Positions 7,527 through 16,006 of a stretch of DNA of 64,000 nt are shown here, piece by piece (the stretch's first letter is position 1; each line of letters starts with the position of its first letter). The DNA is taken from contig SIBG01000005.1 of NCBI GenBank assembly GCA_009695305.1, positions 1 to 64,000 of the forward strand. Direction: 5' to 3'. Under the pieces are notes generated by a model that did no database searches, had not been told where the DNA came from, and saw nothing but the letters and a program-made list of their open reading frames with translations. The position numbers were made by a program, and so were the translations under genes. Origin of the DNA: Opitutus sp. (GTDB lineage: Bacteria > Verrucomicrobiota > Verrucomicrobiia > Opitutales > Opitutaceae).

Positions 7527-9299
7527 ATGCTCGGCGCCCTCCTCTATCTGCGGCTCACGTCGCTGAAAAACCTCCTGCTCTCCCGCGTGCGCCGGCTGAA
7601 GCAGCCGAAATACCTCGTCGGCGCGATCGTCGGAATCGGATATTTCTATCTGATGTTTTTCCGTCGCTTTGGCGCGATGTCCTCGCGGCCGCGACCGTCC
7701 GGCCTTTCGCTGGCGGCGCTGCCCGTGCTCGACCTGACGGCGGTGTTCGCGACGATTGGCGCGCTCGCCCTGCTCGTCATCGCGGCCTTCGCGTGGGCGC
7801 TGCCCTCGGATAAACCGGGGCTCGCGTTCACCGAAGCGGAGGTGGCGTTTCTCTTTTCCGCGCCGATCTCGCGGCGCTGGCTCATCCATTTCAAAGTGCT
7901 GGGCGCGCAACTGCGGATTCTGCTCTCAGCGCTGTTCTTCACCCTGATCTCCAGTCAGTGGAGTTTTCTCGGCGGCAACGCCCTGATGCACGCCGTCGGG
8001 TGGTGGGTGCTGCTGTCGGCCCTTAATCTCCACCTGACCGGTGCGGCGCTCACGATTTCGCGATTGGTCGAAGGCGGCGTGAGCACGACGCGGCGGCGCG
8101 TGCTGGTGGCCGGTCTCGTTGGCGCCGTGATAGTCGGGACGGTGGCGATGACGTGGCAGAGCGCGCCCGCGTTCACGCCCCGCGACCGCGCGGGACCAGG
8201 CGCAATTTTAGCCTACGTCGCGCGGCTGATCGATACGGGCGTGCTGCACTGGCTGCTGTGGCCGGGAAAGTTGCTCGTCGGCCCGTTCCTGGCGTCCGGG
8301 GCGGGCGCGTTTTTTCGCGCGCTCGGGCCGGCGCTGCTGCTGCTCGCCGCGCATTATTTCTGGGTGGTGCGCAGCGAGACGTCGTTCGAGGAGGCCTCGA
8401 TCGCGCTGGCGGAAAAACGCGCCGCGCGCGTCGCCCGGATCCGCAGCGGCAATTTCCAGCTCGGCACGGCCAAACCCAAGGCCCGCCGCGAACCCTTCCA
8501 CCTGCGCGGCCGTGGCCGGCCCGAGTTGGCCTTCCTGTGGAAAAATCTGCTCTCCACGCGGCCCTATTTCCATTGGCGTGTGTGGTTGGTCACCGCGGGG
8601 TTGATCGCCTGGGGGGTGACGTGGGGCGGCCGCCAAGACCCGAGCGGCCTCTTCGCCGGGATCGTCGCCACGTTCGCGGCGCTCTTCGCCGGCTACACCC
8701 TGCTCATCGGCCCGCAACTCGCGCGGCAGGATTTGCGCGGTGATCTATCGAACACCGACATCCTCAAAACCTATCCGCTCGCCGGCTGGCAACTGTTGCT
8801 CGGCCAGTTGCTCACGCCGATCGCGATTCTGACCGGCCTCCTCTGGCTCGCGCTGCTCGCCGCGGCGCTCGCGCTGGCGGCGCGGGGCGGGACCATCTCG
8901 TGGCTCACCCCCGGCTTCCGCCCGACCGCGGGCCTGTGCCTCGCGCTTACCGTGCCGCCGCTCGTGACGCTCCAGCTCCTCGTGCCCAACGCCGCCGCGC
9001 TGGTGTTTCCCGCGTGGTTTCAGGCCACCCGCCAGCGCGGCGGCGGCATCGACCTCATGGGCCAGCGCCTGATCTTCGGCGTGGGGCAGATGCTCACCAT
9101 GGTCCTCGCGCTCGTGCCCGCCGTGCTGGTGGCGGGGGCCCTCGTCTTTCTCACGCAGTGGCTCATCGGGCTGCCGGCGGCGGTCGTGCTCGCCACGCTG
9201 GTCGTGCTCGCGATCCTCGTCGGCGAAATCTGGTGCGGCCTGTGGTGGCTCGGCGGCCGGTTTGAAAAACTCGACCTCTCGGCGGAACTCCGGCCGTGA
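7527..9299 (+). CDS. ABC transporter permease (ABC-2 type exporter subunit)
   Basis: The 590-residue integral membrane protein has many hydrophobic segments spread over its length, with a basic loop (about 290-350) between two membrane halves. It lies just after its probable ATPase. The layout matches the large 'putative ABC exporter' permeases found with CcmA-type ATPases. The start at 7527 (MLGALLYLRLTSLKN) is preferred over one eight codons upstream, because the upstream codons belong to the palindromic repeat. The stop overlaps the start of the next gene (GTGA at 9296-9299), so translation is coupled. Substrate unknown. Confidence 0.87.
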   Translation: MLGALLYLRLTSLKNLLLSRVRRLKQPKYLVGAIVGIGYFYLMFFRRFGAMSSRPRPSGLSLAALPVLDLTAVFATIGALALLVIAAFAWALPSDKPGLAFTEAEVAFLFSAPISRRWLIHFKVLGAQLRILLSALFFTLISSQWSFLGGNALMHAVGWWVLLSALNLHLTGAALTISRLVEGGVSTTRRRVLVAGLVGAVIVGTVAMTWQSAPAFTPRDRAGPGAILAYVARLIDTGVLHWLLWPGKLLVGPFLASGAGAFFRALGPALLLLAAHYFWVVRSETSFEEASIALAEKRAARVARIRSGNFQLGTAKPKARREPFHLRGRGRPELAFLWKNLLSTRPYFHWRVWLVTAGLIAWGVTWGGRQDPSGLFAGIVATFAALFAGYTLLIGPQLARQDLRGDLSNTDILKTYPLAGWQLLLGQLLTPIAILTGLLWLALLAAALALAARGGTISWLTPGFRPTAGLCLALTVPPLVTLQLLVPNAAALVFPAWFQATRQRGGGIDLMGQRLIFGVGQMLTMVLALVPAVLVAGALVFLTQWLIGLPAAVVLATLVVLAILVGEIWCGLWWLGGRFEKLDLSAELRP

Positions 9300-9667
9300 A
9301 ATTCCCCCGCCTCACCGCCATCGCCGCCGAGGCCGTGGGCGCGGCCCAGCGCCAGCTCCCCCCCGAGATCCGCCCCCTGGCGCTCCACGTGGCCGTCCAT
9401 TACGAAAAGGCCCCCGCCGCCGACCTGCTCGCCGAGGGCTTCGAGCCCGACATTCTCGGCTTGTTCAGTGGCAACCCGCACGGCACTGAGTTCAGCCACG
9501 ACCAGCCCGCGCCACCGCAAATCCTCCTTTACCTACCGAGCCTCTGGGAGTTCGCCGAGGAGGACGAGGAGGTCTTCCGCGAGGAAGTGCGGCTGACTTA
9601 CCTCCACGAACTGGGCCACTACCTCGGTTGGGACGAGGATGAATTGACTGCCCGCGGGCTCGACTGA
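9296..9667 (+). CDS. zincin-like metallopeptidase family protein (PF06262)
   Basis: The 123-residue protein has the zinc-protease motif HELGH at residues 104-108, followed by W-x-E-D-E-L, which matches the small PF06262 minimal metalloprotease family. Upstream segments (LFSG, PPQILLYLP) also fit that family. It starts with GTG overlapping the ABC permease stop by 4 bases. The family is catalytically plausible but without a known substrate; the coupling to an exporter gene is suggestive only. Confidence 0.88.
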   Translation: MKFPRLTAIAAEAVGAAQRQLPPEIRPLALHVAVHYEKAPAADLLAEGFEPDILGLFSGNPHGTEFSHDQPAPPQILLYLPSLWEFAEEDEEVFREEVRLTYLHELGHYLGWDEDELTARGLD

Positions 9668-9830
9668 CGGTCGGGCCCGTGATCCCTCACGCGCCGCCGC
9701 AGCACCCAAGGTGGCGAACGGCGGGCGACGGATAACTCGCCGACCTCACGGAACCGCCCTCACTCCGCGCTTTCCAAGTCCATCCCGCCGTGCATACACT
9801 TGGCCCCATTCAGTCTTTTCCGCACCTGCC

Positions 9831-10508
9831 ATGAAGAAACTCCTGCTCCTTTCCCTCGTCGCCCTGTTCAGCGCCGCCGTCGTTCGCGGCGGAGTGTCGC
9901 GCGTCGATCTGGTCGACCGCATCGAAACCTGCGAGGCCATCCTCCAGGAATTTCAGCTGCGGCGCGACACCGCGATCCCCGCCGAGGTGCTGGCGAAAGC
10001 CCGCGCGATCATCATTCTCAACCAGTTCAAGGCGGGTATTTTCCTGGGAGTGAAGGACGGCTATGGGGTGATTCTCGTGAAGAAGCCGAACGGCCGCTGG
10101 AGCCTCCCGGTGCTGATCAGCGCAGGCGAAGCCAGCCTCGGCCTGCAAGTCGGCGCCTCGGCCGTGGAGAGTGTTTACATCGTCACAGACGCCAACACCC
10201 CGCGCCTGCTCTTCAACCACCGGTTCAACATCGGCGTCGATGCCAAGGCCATTGCCGGCCCGAAAACCGCCGAGGCGGAGCGCTATAACACCGAAATCCT
10301 CCAGACGCCGATGCTGCTCTATACGAAAGTCGCCGGGCTCTACGCCGGCGCCACCGTGAAGGCGGGTCATCTCTCGCGCAACGACTCCGCGAATTTTCTC
10401 CTCTACAGCACGCGTTACACGATGCCCGAGTTGCTCTACAGCGACTGGGTGCAGCCACCGGCCGAAGTGCAGCCGCTGATGGCGCTGGTGCAGAAACTCG
10501 CGCCGTGA
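9831..10508 (+). CDS. secreted SYLF-domain (lipid-binding, Ysc84-like) protein
   Basis: The 225-residue product starts with a signal peptide (MKKLLLLSLVALFSAAVV). The mature part fits the SYLF/DUF500 domain: AKARAIIILNQFKAGIFLG, GYGVILVKK, then SAGEASLGLQVGASAVE and a final strand region. In eukaryotes and some bacteria the SYLF domain binds phosphoinositides or lipids; in bacteria the role is unclear and the protein is exported. The ATG at 9831 is chosen because it begins the signal peptide. No GC-rich spacer feature upstream (9668-9830) was recognised. Confidence 0.88.
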   Translation: MKKLLLLSLVALFSAAVVRGGVSRVDLVDRIETCEAILQEFQLRRDTAIPAEVLAKARAIIILNQFKAGIFLGVKDGYGVILVKKPNGRWSLPVLISAGEASLGLQVGASAVESVYIVTDANTPRLLFNHRFNIGVDAKAIAGPKTAEAERYNTEILQTPMLLYTKVAGLYAGATVKAGHLSRNDSANFLLYSTRYTMPELLYSDWVQPPAEVQPLMALVQKLAP

Positions 10509-10535
10509 CGCACGGCGGCGCCGCGCGCAAGGGGG

Positions 10536-10605
10536 AAGGAGCCAGGGCCCGCCCGGGCCGCTCGATCCCTGGTTCGTTGTTACTTCGCCACGCCCCTGGT
10601 TCCTT
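10536..10605. repeat. inverted repeat AAGGAGCCAGGG / CCCTGGTTCCTT
   Basis: Arms at 10536-10547 and 10594-10605 differ at one position. A second CCCTGGTTC lies at 10567-10575. It fills the gap before the VOC gene and ends seven bases from its start. Confidence 0.55.
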
Positions 10606-10611
10606 GATCGC

Positions 10612-11028
10612 ATGAATGCGATTCTCGGCGGCGGCGGTTTTCACCATGTGTGCGTCAAGACGCGCGACTGGGAGCGCACCATGCGGTTTTATCGCGACAC
10701 GCTTGGCTGCACCGAAAAAATTGCGTGGCGCGCCGCCCCCGAGCGCGCGGTGATGCTCGACTCCGGCGACGGCAACTACCTCGAGATCTTTGAGGACCTC
10801 ACCTATACGCCGGCGCCCAACGGGGCCGTGGTCCACTTTGCCCTTCGCACCACGCGGCTCGAAGAGGTTGCCGCCCGCGTGCGCGCCGCCGGCGCGAAAA
10901 TCACGATGGAGCCGAAGGACGTCACCATCGCCACCAGCCATGGCGCCGGCCCGGTGCCCATCCGCATCTTTTTCTGCGAGGGCCCCAGCGGCGAGGTGAT
11001 CGAGTTTTTCCAGAACACGCTGACGTGA
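10612..11028 (+). CDS. VOC (glyoxalase/bleomycin resistance) superfamily protein
   Basis: The 138-residue protein is one VOC module pair: GFHHVCVKTRDWERTMRFY at about 9-27, YLEIFE at about 56-61, VHFALRT at about 73-79 and GEVIEFFQ near the C-terminus. The His and Glu residues in these blocks are in the positions of the usual divalent-metal ligands. Superfamily members include glyoxalase I, dioxygenases and epimerases, so the reaction cannot be fixed from sequence. The gene is convergent with the CinA-family gene. Confidence 0.88.
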   Translation: MNAILGGGGFHHVCVKTRDWERTMRFYRDTLGCTEKIAWRAAPERAVMLDSGDGNYLEIFEDLTYTPAPNGAVVHFALRTTRLEEVAARVRAAGAKITMEPKDVTIATSHGAGPVPIRIFFCEGPSGEVIEFFQNTLT

Positions 11029-11041
11029 GGCGGGCCACGCC

Positions 11042-11575
11042 CTACCCGCGCCCAGCCCGCTCGCGCAAATACGCCACGAGCGCGCCGATCACCGCCGCCG
11101 CGACCCGCGCCTGCGCCTCCCCGCGTTTCGCTCCAGGGCAGGCGACGCGCCCATGACGCACGGCCACCGCCCAACCGCCCTCGCCCCGCCCCGCGATCGC
11201 CCACCACGCAAACGGCTCCCTCACGCCGTCCGCCAGCGAGGGTTCCGCGTATCCCGTCGTCGCGATCGCCCAGTCCGCGCCAAACAAGCCGCACGCCCCG
11301 CAGGCCATCTCCTCCGCCACCCGCACCGACACACAATTCACTTTTTTTGCCGCCGGCCGATTCACGCCGAGCAGTTTCACTTTTTGCTCCAGGGAATACG
11401 CCGTCACCCCGCCGAGGAAAAAATCCGACGCGCCCGAAATCGCGCCCACCTGCGCCTGCACGTGCCCGCACGTGAGACTCTCGGCCACCGCCAGCGTCTG
11501 CCGCGGCTCGCGCAACAGCAGCTCTTTTATCTCCGCCGTCGTCGGCTTCCTCGCCTTCACCCGCTTGCCGCTCAT
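11042..11575 (-). CDS. CinA C-terminal-type amidase (nicotinamide-nucleotide amidase family)
   Basis: The 177-residue protein carries the family block LAVAESLTCGHVQAQVGAIS at about 28-47, followed by SDFFLGGVTAYS and the conserved VNCVSVRVAEEMACGA and ATTGYAEP segments. The PncC activity deamidates nicotinamide mononucleotide in NAD salvage. The length matches stand-alone PncC proteins (about 165). Its start overlaps the stop of the upstream phosphoesterase-like gene by 4 bases (11572-11575), so the two are translationally coupled. Confidence 0.85.
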   Translation of the reverse strand: MSGKRVKARKPTTAEIKELLLREPRQTLAVAESLTCGHVQAQVGAISGASDFFLGGVTAYSLEQKVKLLGVNRPAAKKVNCVSVRVAEEMACGACGLFGADWAIATTGYAEPSLADGVREPFAWWAIAGRGEGGWAVAVRHGRVACPGAKRGEAQARVAAAVIGALVAYLRERAGRG

Positions 11576-12609
11576 TTTTTCCCCGCCTCCTTTTTCGCCC
11601 GCGGCAGCACCGGCAACGCATTCTCCGGCACGATCAACGGCCCGGCCAAAAACACCGCTTTCGAGCCCGGATCGACCGTCACCAGCACCGCATGGATGTC
11701 TCGCGCCCCAAAGACCCCGAGCCGCGTCACGTTGTCGTGCTTCTCTCCGCTCGGAAATTTCACCTTCGGCTCCAACCGATAGCGGTGGTCGTCCGCATGC
11801 ACCAGCAGCACGGGCTGCTCAAAAAGTTTCGCCTCGTGCTCCACCGCGGCGAGAAACGCCGTGAACCCCGAGCCCCCTCCCTCCTTCTCCGCCGCATCAA
11901 ACGGCTCCGCCTGGAAAAACAGCGCCACCCCCGGCGCCTGCGTCGCCCTCGCCTCGGCAAACGTTCCACGCACCCACGCCCCATTTGCCGCGTCGCGCTC
12001 GCGAAATTCCGCCAGCGCGCTCTCCCGGTCGCGCGCACTCCGCTCGCGGTCGTCGGGCTTGACGCGGTTGTTGTTGCTGCCGACCACGTGCACCGTCGCA
12101 AACACCACGCCGCCGTGGGTCCACCGCGCGTTCTCCACGAATTTTTCGAAACCCTTTTCCCTCCGTTGCGTGACCAACGGGATCGCGGCGCGCCCCATGC
12201 TGCGCTCCGTCGCAAAATACTCCGTGCGCACCTTGGCGAGCCACACCAGCGGATCCTGGCTGCCGTTGTTCTTGCGATGCACATCCGTCCACTCATTGTC
12301 GCCCGGCGTGTAGATCAACGCGCCCTCGAGCGAATCAAACCACCGGTGCACTTGCCGCATGAACGCCTCCGTCGGCGGCTCGCCCCCACTCTTCGTATCG
12401 CCGCAATGCACCGTAAACGCCGGATGATGCCGGTTGATCTCCGTCAGCAAGCACTCGTAGGCCGGAAAATTTTCCGGCCCATATGGCATGCAGCCAAACG
12501 CCACGAACGCGAATCGCTCGCCCGGTTTCGCGGCCGTCGCCTCCGCGCCGCTCGCCGCGACCAGACCGCCCAGCCCCAGCACGAGCCCGACCAAAATACG
12601 TCGCATCAT
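11572..12609 (-). CDS. secreted metallophosphoesterase-like protein
   Basis: The 345-residue product begins MMRRILVGLVLGLGGLVAAS, a signal peptide. The mature protein contains FVAFGCMPYG, HCGDTKSGG, YTPGDNEW and VHADDHRY. These sit where calcineurin-like phosphoesterases have their metal-binding blocks, but the canonical D-x-H and GNH[ED] forms are altered (the first Asp and His are missing), so activity is uncertain. I chose the start at 12609 because upstream codons lack a signal-like sequence and overlap the neighbouring exonuclease gene. It is coupled to the CinA-type gene downstream. Confidence 0.75.
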   Translation of the reverse strand: MMRRILVGLVLGLGGLVAASGAEATAAKPGERFAFVAFGCMPYGPENFPAYECLLTEINRHHPAFTVHCGDTKSGGEPPTEAFMRQVHRWFDSLEGALIYTPGDNEWTDVHRKNNGSQDPLVWLAKVRTEYFATERSMGRAAIPLVTQRREKGFEKFVENARWTHGGVVFATVHVVGSNNNRVKPDDRERSARDRESALAEFRERDAANGAWVRGTFAEARATQAPGVALFFQAEPFDAAEKEGGGSGFTAFLAAVEHEAKLFEQPVLLVHADDHRYRLEPKVKFPSGEKHDNVTRLGVFGARDIHAVLVTVDPGSKAVFLAGPLIVPENALPVLPRAKKEAGKK

Positions 12610-12707
12610 GGCCGCGACCCTACCCGCCACGGAACGAAACGAAAGCACGTTTCCATCACCACCGCCCCGCCGTTTCCCGGTTCGCCTCGCGGCCCGGCGC
12701 CCGGGCG

Positions 12708-13463
12708 TCACTTCAACTCCAGCCCCACCGGGCAATGATCGCTCCCCATCACGTGCGACTCGATCCACGCCCGTTGGAACCGTGGCTGCAGCGCCGCGCT
12801 CGCCAGCACATAGTCGATGCGCCACCCGATATTCCGCTCGCGCGCGCCCGCCCGATACGTCCACCAGCTGTAGTGCCCCGGCCCTTTTTCAAATTCGCGA
12901 AACGTGTCCACCAATCCCGCCCCGATGAAAGCCCGAAACCCGTCGCGTTCCGGCGCGGAAAAACCGGGGCTGCCCACATTTTCCTTCGGGCGCGCCAGAT
13001 CGATCTCCTCGTGCGCCACGTTGAGATCGCCACAAACTATCACCGGCTTCTTCTTCTCCAACTTTTTGGCATACGCCAAGAGCGCGCGGTCCCAGGCCTG
13101 CCGGAAGCTGATCCGCGCCAGCTCCGGCTGCGCATTCGGCACGTAGACGCCGATGGCAAAGCAGTCCTCGAACTCCGCCGTGATCGCGCGACCCTCGGCG
13201 TCGTGCTCGGGTGAACCGATCCCCTTGGTGACTTTGACCGGCCGGCGGCGCGTGAGAAGCGCCGTGCCGCTGTAGCCCTTTTTCTGCGCGGCATTCCAAA
13301 ACACCTCGTAGCCCTTCGGCCAGGTGATGTGCTGCACGTCGCCCGGCAACGCCTTCACCTCCTGGAGGAAAACCACGTCGGCGCCGCCGCCCTGCAGCCA
13401 ATCCCCCAAGCCCTTGCCGTGCGCCGCGCGCACGCCGTTGACGTTCCAGGAAACGAGTTTCAT
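12708..13463 (-). CDS. xth: exodeoxyribonuclease III (AP endonuclease)
   Basis: The 251-residue enzyme shows all family blocks: WNVNGVRA at 6-13, FLQEVKA with the metal-binding Glu at about 35, VYVPNA, CGDLNVAHEEIDL at about 145-157, RIDYVLAS, and the catalytic GSDHCPV at the C-terminus. It cleaves DNA at abasic sites and removes 3' blocking groups in base-excision repair, acting in the cytoplasm. Length is typical. It lies between two unrelated genes on the same strand with gaps of 54 and 98 bases. Confidence 0.95.
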   Translation of the reverse strand: MKLVSWNVNGVRAAHGKGLGDWLQGGGADVVFLQEVKALPGDVQHITWPKGYEVFWNAAQKKGYSGTALLTRRRPVKVTKGIGSPEHDAEGRAITAEFEDCFAIGVYVPNAQPELARISFRQAWDRALLAYAKKLEKKKPVIVCGDLNVAHEEIDLARPKENVGSPGFSAPERDGFRAFIGAGLVDTFREFEKGPGHYSWWTYRAGARERNIGWRIDYVLASAALQPRFQRAWIESHVMGSDHCPVGLELK

Positions 13464-13517
13464 GCGCGTCCGTTCAACGCGGGCGCACCGTCGGGCGCAA
13501 ATCGTTTCGCCCCGCGC

Positions 13518-13946
13518 TTAATGCCACGCACCGAGCATCGCGCCCTGCAGCGCGTAGACCGCGACTTCGTGGCCGAGATTGATCGCCTGCAATTTCACGG
13601 ATTTATTTTCCCAGCACGCGCCATTCAGCAGCCGCACGCCGGGCCCGAACAGCCCGATGAACAGGCCGAGCGCCGCGCCGTGTTTCCAGTTGGGCGAACC
13701 GTGCGCCGCAATCAGCGCCGCGAGCCCAAACGTGCTGAGCAGCGTGAGGGTGAAACCTTGGATGAAAACCTTCGCCAGGCCCTGGGCTCTCATCGCCGCC
13801 TCCATCGACTCTTTCGTGAATTTCATTTCCGCCCGCCACGGCTGGCCAAACAACGGACCATGCAACCAGAGGCAGCTGAGGATGAAGCCGGCGATCGTCA
13901 CGACGAGCACATGGACATAGTTAAGGTGGGTGATAATTTCTCTCAT
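13518..13946 (-). CDS. DUF1761 family membrane protein
   Basis: The 142-residue protein has about four membrane helices: VHVLVVTIAGFILSCLW near the start, FIQGFTLTLLSTFGLAALI, AALGLFIGLFGPGV and AVYALQGAMLG. The loop containing GPLFGQPWRAEM after the first helix is the recognisable DUF1761 pattern. Function is unknown. No partner gene is obvious. Confidence 0.8.
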   Translation of the reverse strand: MREIITHLNYVHVLVVTIAGFILSCLWLHGPLFGQPWRAEMKFTKESMEAAMRAQGLAKVFIQGFTLTLLSTFGLAALIAAHGSPNWKHGAALGLFIGLFGPGVRLLNGACWENKSVKLQAINLGHEVAVYALQGAMLGAWH

Positions 13947-14111
13947 GGGGTTTCAGGGGGTTGAACTAGACCGGCCGCAGCCTAGCCGCGCCCGGGCAAA
14001 GATAAAGCCTACGGTTCACCCTCCGCCTCCGCGATGACACGCGGCCGCAAAGCTTGCGGTTGCCCACACGCCGATCCCGCTCAACGCTCGCGCCGAATTC
14101 TCCCCTTTACG

Positions 14112-15623
14112 ATGTCCGCCTTCCCGCCCCTCCCCCTCGGCCAGCGCATCCCGGCCAGCCCGCACGCCGTCTCGTGCAGCCTGCCGACGATGCGGGACGT
14201 GCGCGGCTACGAGGAGAAAGACCCGGCGGTCCTGCGCCACCTGACCTCGGGCTATCCGCGTTTCGTCGTGCATCCCTTCGTCCGCGAGCTCGCCCAACAC
14301 TTCGTCGACGCCACCCCCGCGCTCGCGCCGCGGACCCTCTGGCTCACCTCGTCGGCGAGAACGGCGGACGCCCTCGCGGCCCACCTCGGCGCCGCCGCTG
14401 AGGCCCAGCGGTTTTCAAGCAATGGCCTGCACGGCGCCTCGCACGTGACGGCGCCCAAACTCTTTGCGCGCGCGAAGACCTTTCTCCAAAATATCGGCGG
14501 CTTCCTTTCGTCGCGCGAAGCCGAGGATCACCTCGTCCGGCTCGGCCGGCGCCCCGCGCTCCACCCCGAGGAAATTTTTGCCGGCGACGCCGCGGCCGAA
14601 GTGCGCCGCCACCTCCGCCGCGCCCTGCCCACCACGACCGCCACCGACCTGTGGCTCGCGAGTTCCGGCATGAGCGCCATCTACGCCACCTTTCGCGCCG
14701 TGACCGCGGTCCAAGCCGCGCGGGGCCGCACAATCTGGGTGCAACTCGGCTGGCTCTACCTCGACACCATCGCGATCCTGAAAAAATTCAGCGCCTCGCC
14801 CGCCGATTACGTTTACGTGCGCGACGTCTTTGACCGCGAGGGGCTGGAGCGGATTTTCGCCCAGCACGGCCACCGCATCGCCGGGCTCGTCGCCGAGGTG
14901 CCCACCAACCCGCTCATCCAGACGCCCGACCTCATCGCCCTCAGTTCGCTCTGCCGCGACCACGGGGTGCGCCTGGTCCTCGACCCCACGACCGCCTCGG
15001 TCTTCAACCTCGACGTCCTCCCTCACGCCGACCTCGTTACCTCCAGCCTCACTAAATATGCCGCGAGCGAAGGCGACGTCCTCGCCGGCTTCGTGGCGAT
15101 CAATCCCGCCGGCCCTGATGCCGCCGAACTGCGCCAGCGCGTCGCCGCCGCGCTTGATCCCGTCTATCCCCGCGACCTCGCCCGTCTCGCCGCGCAGATC
15201 GGCCGCGTGGACGACGTCCTGGAGCGCATCCACGCCAACGCCGCACCAGTCGCCGCGTTTCTCGAGCAGCATCCGGCGGTGAAAAACGTCTTCTGGGCCC
15301 TGCATCCCGCGTCGCGCGAAAACTACCGCCGCCTCGCCCGCGCGCCCAACGCCACCGGCGGCATGATCACCTTCACGTTGAGAAAAATCGGGGCGCTGGA
15401 AAATTTCTACGACCGCCTGCGTCTGCCAAAAGGCCCGAGCTTTGGCATGACCACGACGCTCATCTGTCCGTTCATGTATCTGGCGCACTACGATCTCGTG
15501 ACAACGCCCGGCGGCCTCGCCGAACTGGCCGCCAGCCAGCTCGACCCCGACCTCCTCCGCCTTTGCGTCGGCACCGAGCCCGCCGAAGAAATCATCGCCG
15601 CGCTCGCCGAGGCGCTGGGATAA
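14112..15623 (+). CDS. cystathionine gamma-synthase-like PLP enzyme
   Basis: The 503-residue protein belongs to the Cys/Met-metabolism PLP family. The PLP lysine is K315 in SSLTKYAASEGDV. The EVPTNPL block at about 273-279 and the conserved Asp in VLDPT match family residues. It has a long N-terminal part (SCSLPTMRDVRGYEEKD) reminiscent of the fungal/long-form cystathionine gamma-synthase subgroup, which makes it longer than the usual 380-400 residues. It probably performs gamma-replacement or elimination on an O-acyl-homoserine substrate in methionine biosynthesis, but no met genes are adjacent. The ATG at 14112 is preferred to a start 26 codons earlier. Confidence 0.85.
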   Translation: MSAFPPLPLGQRIPASPHAVSCSLPTMRDVRGYEEKDPAVLRHLTSGYPRFVVHPFVRELAQHFVDATPALAPRTLWLTSSARTADALAAHLGAAAEAQRFSSNGLHGASHVTAPKLFARAKTFLQNIGGFLSSREAEDHLVRLGRRPALHPEEIFAGDAAAEVRRHLRRALPTTTATDLWLASSGMSAIYATFRAVTAVQAARGRTIWVQLGWLYLDTIAILKKFSASPADYVYVRDVFDREGLERIFAQHGHRIAGLVAEVPTNPLIQTPDLIALSSLCRDHGVRLVLDPTTASVFNLDVLPHADLVTSSLTKYAASEGDVLAGFVAINPAGPDAAELRQRVAAALDPVYPRDLARLAAQIGRVDDVLERIHANAAPVAAFLEQHPAVKNVFWALHPASRENYRRLARAPNATGGMITFTLRKIGALENFYDRLRLPKGPSFGMTTTLICPFMYLAHYDLVTTPGGLAELAASQLDPDLLRLCVGTEPAEEIIAALAEALG

Positions 15624-15708
15624 ATCCCGCCCGCGAATTACGCCGATGAACGCGGAGCTTCCGGCTGCCCCCTCCGCGCCGATTCGCGCCATCCGTGGTT
15701 AAACCTCC

Positions 15709-15981
15709 GTGTCCGAAATCTCCTGCACCCTCGCCGTCAAAGCCGTGCCCAACGCCCCGCGCAGCGTCGTCGTGGGCTGGCTGGGCGCTGCGCTGAAAAT
15801 AAAAATCTCCGCGCCCGCGCTCGAAGGCCGCGCGAACGACGCCCTCTGCGAATTCCTCGCCGCCGAACTCAGCCTGCCCAAACGCGCCGTCACCCTCGCG
15901 CACGGCGACAAGTCCCGCCAGAAACTCGTCCGCATCGCCGGCCTCACGCTCGCCGAGGTGAAGGCCAGACTCGGCGTGTAG
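15709..15981 (+). CDS. DUF167 (YggU-like) family protein
   Basis: The 90-residue protein fits the DUF167 family over its full length: VPNAPRSVVVGW, LKIKISAPALEGRANDAL at about 29-46 (the family signature P-x-x-G-x-A-N), then HGDKSRQKLVRI. It starts with GTG. Function is unknown; the fold is a small alpha/beta domain. It is convergent with the MATE gene. Confidence 0.9.
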   Translation: MSEISCTLAVKAVPNAPRSVVVGWLGAALKIKISAPALEGRANDALCEFLAAELSLPKRAVTLAHGDKSRQKLVRIAGLTLAEVKARLGV

Positions 15982-16006
15982 CCTATCCGCACCGCCCGCC
16001 ATCACT

